Shown here: positions 56,792 to 64,000 of the stretch, in pieces
Layout of the letters: every line of letters begins with the position of its first letter
Position numbering within the stretch: the first letter of the stretch is position 1
Source of the DNA: Lepiota brunneoincarnata
Lineage: Eukaryota; Basidiomycota; Agaricomycetes; Agaricales; Agaricaceae
Assembly (NCBI GenBank): GCA_023014365.1
Contig: JAEBUN010000008.1
Span: 1,116,001 to 1,180,000 of the forward strand
Length of the DNA stretch: 64,000 bases
Direction of reading: 5' to 3'
The notes under the pieces: model-generated
Told to the model about the DNA's origin: nothing
What the model saw: the letters and a program-made list of their open reading frames with translations, nothing else
The model's database searches: none
Program-made: the position numbers and the translations under genes

Positions 56792-57679
56792 TTAAGAGTC
56801 GAAGCTCGCCCATTTGAAGGTTTCATTAGCAAGCCTCTCGCTATTCCAATCCTCTGACACTGCTGATCCATCCCCGATGTGTTTCTTTGCTAGTTCAAAG
56901 GTATCTCCAGGTTGACCCTTCAAAGCACGGACGACATCCTGCCAACCCCACATAGCATTCTTCCCTGTTCCAACGCCATCGTTCCACAACCCAGCCTTGC
57001 CGCTGCCGAACTTTTTACCACCCATAAACTCCTTGATATGCTTCCCAGCCCCGAGGAAAACAACAGCCAAGGACACAAGGACCTCAGGCTCTTGCTCATC
57101 ACCAGAGAACAACCCCTTAACGAAAAGGCCCTCAACATCCCGCCACAGGGGCTGCCTGAATGCTTCCGCGCCAAGTGCAAAGGCACGAGCGAGAATCGTA
57201 GCAAGTACCCATGTTTGATGATAGTGCCCGTGGTCGTTGTCCTTGGAGGAGGTGCGACGTGCTCGAGAGGTAGTGCCCCACAATGAATCGTGTAATGTCT
57301 TTGATAATCGCTCCCCGAGAATTACGGGCCCATTCGCTGGACGGAGAGCGGCAGTGCTATATTCCGACTTTGCATCGTGCATGATAGTACCTGGGTGGTG
57401 AACTGCAGAATCGATCTGCAGGGCAGTGTATGATAAAAAGGTGATGTACTCGTCTATCCTCTTGCGGTCTGCTAAGGAGTAAATAATGGTATGGTCGATG
57501 ATCGATGCGAGGAGAGCGTCGAGGGAGGTGGTGTCCTGTTTAGTTACATCCTCTGAAGAGAAGGTCTTGTTGGTGAGGGAGGCGAGTTTGCTTGCTGACT
57601 CGATAGACGGATCGTGAAAGTACGCGGACAATAATTCTTGGGAGGAAAGTGGAAGTGAGGGAGCCGTTGTGCTGGCCAT
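56792..57679 (-). CDS. Hypothetical protein, about 295 aa, single exon
   Basis: One intronless frame. The likely start is MASTTAPSLPLSSQELL at 57679; an upstream in-frame ATG at 57751 also exists. It is largely helical in appearance: LDALLASIIDHTIIYSLADR, YITFLSYTALQIDSAVHHPG, WVLATILARAFALGAEAF and LVSLAVVFLGAGKHIKEFMG. It ends NETFKWASFDS. There is no signal peptide. I do not recognise the family; a DUF3632-like fungal protein is a possible guess. It closes the gene-rich part of the window before the transposon block. Confidence 0.65.
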   Translation of the reverse strand: MASTTAPSLPLSSQELLSAYFHDPSIESASKLASLTNKTFSSEDVTKQDTTSLDALLASIIDHTIIYSLADRKRIDEYITFLSYTALQIDSAVHHPGTIMHDAKSEYSTAALRPANGPVILGERLSKTLHDSLWGTTSRARRTSSKDNDHGHYHQTWVLATILARAFALGAEAFRQPLWRDVEGLFVKGLFSGDEQEPEVLVSLAVVFLGAGKHIKEFMGGKKFGSGKAGLWNDGVGTGKNAMWGWQDVVRALKGQPGDTFELAKKHIGDGSAVSEDWNSERLANETFKWASFDS

Positions 57680-58429
57680 TGAGTGCTTTGTGGAGTGTTG
57701 CAAGATGATAAAGGATAGGTGTAGCGGTTCGGCTACTCTTCTGTCACTCATGTGACGTCATTATGTTTGTTTCCCTATGTTTTTCCCCTCTCGCCTATGG
57801 CAGTAAGTGCTCTAGATAGATAAAAGGGCTGTCAAGGCCCTTTTCCTTAGACTTATATGAAACACAATAAGAGATAAAGGCATTGCCTCTAAAGAGATTT
57901 TATTGACTCCCTCCAATATGAGGGAGATACTGTAGAGGTGGGCAAGCGGCTACACCTGCAATGGCCACCCTATGCCACCTCTCGTAGGACTCGGAACCTG
58001 AACTCGGAACCCGAAATCCGAACCCGGATCAAGAAACTCGGAGTGCCCAGCTGATCGGAGCCGTTATCATTTTGCGACATATCCATTTCGCCCGAAACCT
58101 CTTACATTCCTTAACAAATAAATTTTCACTATATTTCCATTCCTTTCCCTGAGGATGAACCATAGCATAAGTTTTCTCCCTGTATATAGACTTCTCTGAG
58201 CCTCACATACCATCCCTTTCATCTTTTCCTTCCATTTCCTAGTTCCCTGTTAACGTAGTTGTGAAAACTTCACGATCTCTCCTGTTTCATGTTTGTTATT
58301 CCCCAGATTTGTCTTAGTATAATTATCTCTCAATTTTGCGGTCTGTTTCGGTACAAAAAACATAGCTAGTACAATATTGAACTTGTATATAAAGTTCCGA
58401 GCTCACTTATGAGCTCAGCAGTCAATATA

Positions 58430-60035
58430 CAGTGACCCACAAAACTGTTCCAATGTTTTGTGCTTTTGACTTAAAGTAGTAATAGCTCAGTAAATAAAAT
58501 AGCCATATTTGTGAATATATTTATAAACATAGCCAAATATGTCATATCTGACTCTGCAAAGTTGCGTCATGTAATACTTCCAAATTAGGCAATTATGAAT
58601 TTTGTAATCATTTTAAGTCATTGGAACGGTTTTGTCAATGACATATTATACTAGGCTATCCTATTATTTCTAGTACTTAGAGTAGCCCCCCCTGGCTTTG
58701 AGTACAGCTGCTACTCTTCTAGGCATACTTTCAATTAACTTCTGACACTCAGAAGCTGGAATAGCATCCCACTCCTTTTCTACCCTCTGCCACAACTCCT
58801 CCATACCCTTGGGAGGAGATTCATACTCTCCCAACTTTCTCTTCACATATTCCCATAAGTGTTCAATGGGATTGAGGTCAGGTGACTGTGCTGGCCAGGT
58901 TAGGAGCCTAAAATGATTTTTTTGAAACCATTCTTTGGCCAGTGTACTCTTGTGTTTGGGGTCATTATCTTGCTGAAAGATAATATCTCAGGGTTTAAGC
59001 TTGTACCACCAGAGACTCTTCTTCAAATCTTCCTCCAAAATTTGCACAAACAACTCTGCATCCATCCTTCCATCAATCCTCACTGCATAGCCTGGGCCAT
59101 CCCACAGCATACAGCCCCAAACCATCACTGATCCTCCTCCATACTTCAGAGTTCCCTTGACCAATCTTTCACTAAGCCCCTCTCCCTTCTTTTTCCATCC
59201 CCACTTCCTCCCATCTGACCCCAAACAATTAATTTTGGTCTCATCAGACCATACAACCAGCTTCCAGTCCTCCATAGTCCAATGCTGGTGTGTCAGAGCA
59301 AAATCCAGCCTAGCCCTCCTATGCTTGTCAGAGAGTAAAGGCTTTTTTTGCTTGACTACAGCCTTCATTCCTGCCTGTTTGAGATGCCTTGCTACAGTCT
59401 GTGAAGAGACTGATATCCCAATGATGGGAGCAAGAGATTTGGCTATATCTACAGCAGTTTCAGCCTTGCCAGCAGAGATAAGATGGATAGCATGCCAAAT
59501 ATTAGTGGTAGAGAGTTTTGAAGGACGTCCTCCAAGTGATTTAGTAAGGCTGGAACAATTTTTAGAGGCTAGCCTGGATATGGTACTGCGCCCAACACCA
59601 GTAATTGCCTCAATTTTAGTATAGGAATGATGAGAATTTAGCAAAGAGAGGATGGTTTGCTTTAGAGTAGAAGATAATGGCTTCATGGTAGGTAGGGGGG
59701 TTGAGAATGATGGGACATGGCTGTCAGCACATCTATTTATATGTCAAAGACACGTGGTCACATGATCTTGTTGATTCACAATCAACGGAGTCATGTGATT
59801 GCTTGGATTAGTATTAAAAATTACTATTGACAAAACTGTTCCAATGACTTAAAATGATTACAAAATTCATAATTGCCTCATTTAGAAGTATTACATAACG
59901 CGACTTTGCAGGGTCAGATATGACATATTTGGCTATGTTTATAAATATATTCACAAATTTAGCTATTTTATTTACTGAGCTATTACTACTTTAAGTCAAA
60001 AGTACAAAACATTGGAACGGTTTTGTGGGTCACTG
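58430..60035. mobile_element. Tc1/mariner-type transposon, 1606 bp, long TIRs
   Basis: The ends are CAGTGACCCACAAAAC and its inverse GTTTTGTGGGTCACTG, flanked by TA on both sides (58428-58429, 60036-60037). The inverted repeats extend about 210 bp with few mismatches: TGACTTAAAGTAGTAATAGC and CATATTTGTGAATATATTTA occur in both ends. The inner ends of the repeats carry CATTTTAAGTCATTGGAACG-type sequence, so each TIR contains an outer and an inner copy of a GGAACGGTTTTGT-like motif. The element encodes one transposase on the minus strand and sits inside the family-1 LTR. Confidence 0.95.
58670..59686 (-). pseudogene. Tc1-type DDE transposase, one internal stop
   Basis: The frame starts MKPLSSTLKQTILSLLNSHH with a helix-turn-helix (TKIEAITGVGRSTISRL) and a GRPSKLS linker. 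The DDE residues are visible: WSDETKINCLGSDG (first Asp), QQDNDPKHKS (second Asp), and SPDLNPIEHLWEYVKRKLG (Glu, a DD34E-type spacing). It ends GGYSKY-stop at 58670. A single TGA at 58988-58990 interrupts LKP-stop-DIIFQQDND; nothing else is broken over 338 codons. It is therefore very recently silenced, or this base is an error. Confidence 0.93.
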
Positions 60036-60061
60036 TATGACCCATAAACTCCCTCCTGATA

Positions 60062-60097
<36 letters not shown>

Positions 60098-60196
60098 AAA
60101 TAACTTGTCTTTCTTGGTTTTTGAAGCCCAGTGGTTGTTCTGTCAACCACACTCGCCCTTTGTTTGTTTGTGTTAGTGCTGTTTTGATCATGTTTC

Positions 60197-61270
60197 TTTT
60201 TTTTTTTCCTTCAGTCGGGGCAAAAACTGATTACCAGCTGACCTCTAGGACTAGGTCCTAAGAGTGTGAGGTTCTCCCTTTTGGGCATACTCACTAAAAA
60301 CCCCTGGTGTTCCATGGTTTCCCATTACACCCTCCTGTGATTTTGCATTGGCTTCAAGCCAAGTGCTCATCAATCATATTGACTTTCATCTTTATGATCC
60401 CTTTCACTCAGGGCAGGCCCAAATTTGTGATTGAACAGTTATTGTTCATTTGTTTTTGGTTCACTTGTCTTTTCCCCCCTTAAGGTTGGTTCTTTTGTCT
60501 TTTTGGTCTGTTTGTCTCTATTCGTTCTTTGTGCATGATTCTTGTGTCCACCATTATATGTTGATGGTTACTTCCTTTTCTTTTTTGTTGACTGTTGTTA
60601 GGTAGTCTTTTTGTCCCCATTTTGCTTTGTAGTTTCTTATTGCTTGTTTTCTTTTTTCGTATGGTACTCTCTCTGTTATTTTCCAGTCTATGTCTAGTTT
60701 CTCTTTCATCATTGCATTCCATGTGTCTATTAGGGCTTTGTCTGTGTGTTCTGTTTCATTTATTACCCTTTCGTTTCTCTTTTTCCATATTAGCCATATG
60801 GTTTCTGTTATCATTTCCTTGTATTTTTCTGTTATGTTTCTTGTAGTCATGTTGTTTTTGTTTTTCTGACCGATTATGATGGCTCCTATTCCCATTAGAA
60901 TGCCTATGTCTGGTTTTACCCATGGTATTTTGTCTGTTGATTTTGTCCATGTTTCTTCTACATGTTTCCATATTTTTGTTGGTCCTTTTTTGCAATTGAA
61001 AAGTATATGGTCTATTGATTCTATTGGGCTGCATTTACATATTGCCCTTTCTTCTAGTCCTGGTATTCTCATAAAGTATTGTCCGCACTTTATTCTGTTG
61101 TATATTATCTTCCATATAAAGTCTGCAATCTTGTGTGGTATTATTCCTTTGTTTAGTCCTTTCCATATATTTTTTTCTGTAGGTCTGATGTTAAGGGTTT
61201 CTTCTATGTTCGCTTTTGCTTTCTCTATATTATATCTTGTCGTTCTTGTTCCTGGGTTGCCTCTCTTTTT
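60197..61270 (-). mobile_element. 5'-truncated LINE (non-LTR retrotransposon) with target duplication
   Basis: The minus-strand frame from about 61262 to 60554 reads TEKNIWKGLNKGIIPHKIAD, IYNRIKCGQYFMRIPGLEER, then CKCSPIESIDHILFNC, a CxCx7Hx4C zinc motif found at the C-terminus of LINE reverse-transcriptase proteins. It ends KEKEVTINI-stop. A poly-T run at 60196-60207 marks the poly-A tail of the minus-strand element. The flanks GTTTTGATCATGTTTC (60181-60196) and GTTTCAATCATGTTTC (61271-61286) form a 16-bp target duplication with two mismatches. The target is the family-1 LTR. Confidence 0.88.
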
Positions 61271-61286
61271 GTTTCAATCATGTTTC

Positions 61287-61640
61287 AATTGTAAGAGAAT
61301 GTCTTGGTTTTCCAATTGATGTCGGGGTTATATTGTTCCAACCAGGGAAAACCGATGATGAGGTCTTTTTCACCAGTATTTGTGACATACGCTTCTAGCG
61401 TGCAGTCTCTTCCATCAATGATGGTTCTGATTTTGATATATTCATGGATTTTGCCATGTTGATTGTCAGTTCTGTCAACATTGCTGAGAGGGGTTGGTTT
61501 GTCCAGCCATTTGGTTTGATAACCATGTCATTCAACGACCTTATGGGAAATAAAGTTTCCTTGAGCTCCTGAGTCTATCAGGGCAGTGATGGCCATGGGC
61601 TTTGATGTCCATTCACTCCAAATCTTGATGGGTAGGAAAA
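61287..61640 (-). pseudogene. Gypsy retropepsin fragment
   Basis: The minus frame reads WTSKPMAITALIDSGAQGNF (aspartyl protease active site DSG), ISHKVVE, a TGA stop, then TKWLDKPTPLS, IDGRDCTLEAYVTNTGEKDL and IIGFPWLEQYNPDIDW (the conserved IIGxPWLxxxNP strand of Ty3/Gypsy proteases). It is opposite in orientation to the two flanking LTRs, so it comes from another copy or an inversion. Confidence 0.85.
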
Positions 61641-61691
61641 GGGATCGTTTATTTGGGGAAAGTCATAATTGTACAGAGTTTATCGAGAAAA

Positions 61692-62408
61692 TGTTGTAGA
61701 GGTGGGCAAGTGGCTACACCTGCAAAGGCTGCCCTATGCCACCTCTCATAGGACTTGGAACCCAAACTCGGAACCCGAAATCCAAACTTGGATCAAGAAA
61801 CTTGGAGTGCCCAGCTGAATGAAGCCATTATCATTTTGCAACATATCCCTTTCACTTGAAACCTCTTACATTCCCTAACAAATAAATTTTCACTACTTTT
61901 CTATTCCTTTCCCTGAACTTGAACCATAGCATAAGTTTTCTCCCTATATATAGACTCCTCTGAGCCTCGCATACCACCCCTCTCATCTTTTCTATTCCAT
62001 TTTCCCAATTCCCTGTTAACATAATTGTGAAAACTTCACGATCTCTCCTGTTTCATGTTCTTTATTCTCCAGATTTGTTCTAGTATAATTATCTCTCAAT
62101 TTTCGATCCGTTTCGGTACAGAAAACATAGCTAGCACAATAATTTACTTGTATATAAAGTTCCGAGCTCACTTATGAGCTCGGCAGTCAATCTACTACCC
62201 AAAAACTCCCTCTCAGTCTCATTCTCCCTCTCTCTCTCACTCTCTCACATATAACTTGTCTTTCTTGGTTTTTGAAGCCCAGTGGTTGTTTCACCAACCA
62301 CACTCACCCCTTTGTTTGTTTGTGTTAGCACTGTTTCAATCAAGTTTCAATTGTGTTTCGGTTTCATTTCAGCACCTTTTCATGTGCTGAAGAGTCTAGT
62401 TCTCTTCA
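61692..62408 (+). mobile_element. Gypsy family-1 LTR (5' LTR), 717 bp
   Basis: It starts TGTTGTAGAGGTGGG and ends CTAGTTCTCTTCA. A TATA-like CTTGTATATAAAG lies near 62149. It is followed after AC by TGGAGCCCACCATG at 62411, the position and TGG start expected of a primer-binding site. The gag frame begins 72 bp further on. This is the reference copy for the solo LTRs at 8719 and 43792. Confidence 0.85.
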
Positions 62409-62479
62409 ACTGGAGCCCACCATGAGGGGCTTCAAAACCATCTCAATTTAAATTTGTTACTTGATTTCTCAATAAGCTC

Positions 62480-63565
62480 ATGGCTGAATTACAAGTTCCA
62501 GTAGATAATGCACCAGCAGGTAACCCTCCTCAGGTACCCCAACAACCTGTTAACAGTCCACCAGCATACCAACCTCAATATTTCCCAGCTCCCCCTGATA
62601 CACCTGTCCCTGGGCTAGGCCCAGCACACTTCCCCAACCTGCCAAACAACCAACCAGCACCCCCCCCCAGCCAGCTCCATACATCATCCATGCTCCCCAG
62701 ATTTGCCATATGCCCTCTCGCTACAATTGGAATGTTCCAAAATTTGATGGACATCCACAATCACTCTGACAGTTCTTTGAGGAAGTAGAAATGTTAGCCC
62801 GAGAATGTGGACTTACCGATATGGAGCAGATTACCCATACCATCAGCTATCTAGATGGACAACACTATGATATTTGGAGGAGCTGACCATCGGCCATGGG
62901 TGGAAGCTGGGTCCATTTCAAATTAGATATCATATCCATGTATCCAGGAGCCCAAGATGACACATGTTATAATGTTACAGACTTCGAACTCTTTGTAGAT
63001 TGACATGCTGCTATGCCTATGTGAGACTGTCTTCAATTCAGCAAATACTATTGGGAATTCCTCACCAAATCAACCTGGCTACTCAACCATGACCTCATAT
63101 CACGATGAGAATGCAACAAGCTCTTCATTGGGGATTTTCATATTGAATTCTGGCAGCAACTCCACACCCAGCTATGTATCCAAGACCCCAGGCATCCCAT
63201 CGATGAGCCCTGGAATGTCTCAGATGTTGAGCAAGCAGCACACTTTCTGCTCAAAGGAACAATGACTGGAAATGCCTTTACCTTATCACTGGCATCACCA
63301 TATTCCCCTCCCCCTGCTGCTCCTGCACTTTCATCACCATGCCAGACCTTTGATATGTCCTTGATTGAACAGATCTTGACCTCTGATGTGTTTTTAAACC
63401 ATCTGGCTGGAAAACTTGCTAGCCCTGTCCATACCACCTCCCAGCCCCCATATCAGCCCTCATTCCACCAGAATCCCCAGTAGAACCGACAGACCTGGCC
63501 ATGTAGCTTCTGCTCCAGCACAGAGCATATGTTCAGACACTGCCAAGGACTTGATGACTATATCC
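62480..63565 (+). pseudogene. Decayed Gypsy gag with zinc knuckle
   Basis: It starts MAELQVPVDNAPAGNPPQVP (Pro-rich). A frame change near 62760 leads to QFFEEVEMLARECGL, YLDGQHYDIWRS and DIISMYPGAQDD, then YYWEFLTKSTWLLNHDLISR with an in-frame TGA, and DEPWNVSDVEQAAHFLLKG. After another stop (TAG at 63481) the same frame continues into TWPCSFCSSTEHMFRHCQGL, a CX2CX4HX4C zinc knuckle. Typical gag order is kept, but at least five stops or frameshifts make it nonfunctional. No pol follows before the sequence changes near 63566. Confidence 0.82.
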
Positions 63566-64000
63566 GTTGAAAAGGTGGAAACGTTCGTGGGTTTTAATAT
63601 AGATAAAGGGCTTGTTCTCACTAAGCTTAGTCAAAATTCGATAAGCTTAAGTTAATACAAGTAGTATGAGATAGATAATGAACAGTTTCGTCTTTTAGGG
63701 TGTTCTGGGGATGCGTTCTGACAGCGAAATTCAAGAGGATAGTGTTTTTAGAGGTTAACAAACAGCTGTTGAAGTTATCTTAGCTGTACGGTGCAACAGT
63801 GAAAGGACAATCCCTGTCAATTCAAAGCACGGGGTCTCTAGTCTCTGGTCTCTGGTCTCTGAACTCTGTTCTCTGTCTCCGTCTCTGTCTCTAGCACTCT
63901 GGAACTCTAAACTCTGGACTCTGTTCTCTGCCTCTGTCTCTGGGTTGGTCGACGACTGAAGAAATCACACTTAACGACGCACACTAAATAGTCCTCTGAA
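63566..64000. repeat. Right-edge region with CTCTG-type simple repeat
   Basis: The gag sequence stops abruptly at about 63565. The remainder has no open frame of note and contains an irregular TCTCTGG/CTCTGTCTC repeat at 63832-63945. TGTTGAAGTTATC at 63759 could begin another LTR, but its end lies outside the window. Confidence 0.4.

Larger units (their letters stand above)
57931..61291 (+). mobile_element. Gypsy family-1 LTR, truncated, carrying two nested insertions
   Basis: LTR sequence begins TGTAGAGGTGGGCAAG and is continuous with 61692-62408 in three blocks: 57931-58429, 60038-60196 and about 61271-61291. It stops inside the LTR (TTTCAATTG). The purine-rich GAGGGAGATAC just before 57931 could be a polypurine tract, which would make this a 3' LTR. 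The blocks are separated by a Tc1/mariner element and a LINE fragment. A CT microsatellite at 60066-60095 lies within the LTR. Confidence 0.85.

Noticed and set aside
60876..61319. Plus-strand 147-aa frame in the transposon block
   Set aside because: Shadow of the minus-strand LINE protein; Phe/Ile/Leu-rich from the T-rich strand.
1..64000. CRISPR arrays, bacterial operons, ribosome binding sites
   Set aside because: The sequence is intron-rich fungal nuclear DNA; no regularly spaced short repeats were seen.

Overview
The window looks like nuclear DNA of an agaricomycete (mushroom-forming basidiomycete). Genes are split by many 45-65 bp introns, mostly GT-AG with CTRAY branch sites. The content is typical of that class: DUF6593-type proteins, an I66-like inhibitor relic, a MYND protein with an MSS51-like C-terminal part, tandem P450s and MFS carriers, and Gypsy, LINE and Tc1 remnants. 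I found no tRNA gene, rRNA or CRISPR array. All gene models are hand-spliced; 'intact' means that exon phases close without a stop.

Layout. 1-2.85 kb: a Rap1-type protein with two tandem Myb domains, running off the left edge, and a Zn2Cys6-like protein (both minus). 4.1-5.6 kb: a frameshifted aldo-keto reductase. 6.3-14.8 kb: a tandem array of DUF6593 genes (four readable, one frameshifted, two relics, one of them cut by a solo LTR). 14.9-15.5 kb: an I66-like relic. 16.5-28.4 kb: a complete 13-exon GH31 alpha-glucosidase between members of a second small family (three intact, one frameshifted). That family shares intron phases with DUF6593. The 3' end of GH31 plus one family member is duplicated in tandem. 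28.5-32.3 kb: a MYND gene and an F-box/LRR-like gene (minus). 33-42.9 kb: four tandem MFS transporters, the first dead and three intact. 43.3-44.8 kb: a decayed nucleotidyltransferase-like gene split by a solo LTR. 45.9-56.5 kb: three tandem 12-exon P450 genes (minus); two are preceded by copies of the MFS 3' end, so MFS and P450 expanded together. 56.8-57.7 kb: a conserved-looking orphan. 57.9-64 kb: a nested transposon graveyard: a Gypsy LTR carrying a Tc1/mariner and a LINE, a retropepsin fragment, then another LTR with a decayed gag.

How the parts may work together. The MFS array and P450 array face each other tail to tail. They share duplicated flanks, which suggests an expanding oxidation-plus-efflux locus. 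The two small beta-barrel-like families form a second expanding locus, and its array members share a palindromic promoter motif. Both assignments of function are inferences.
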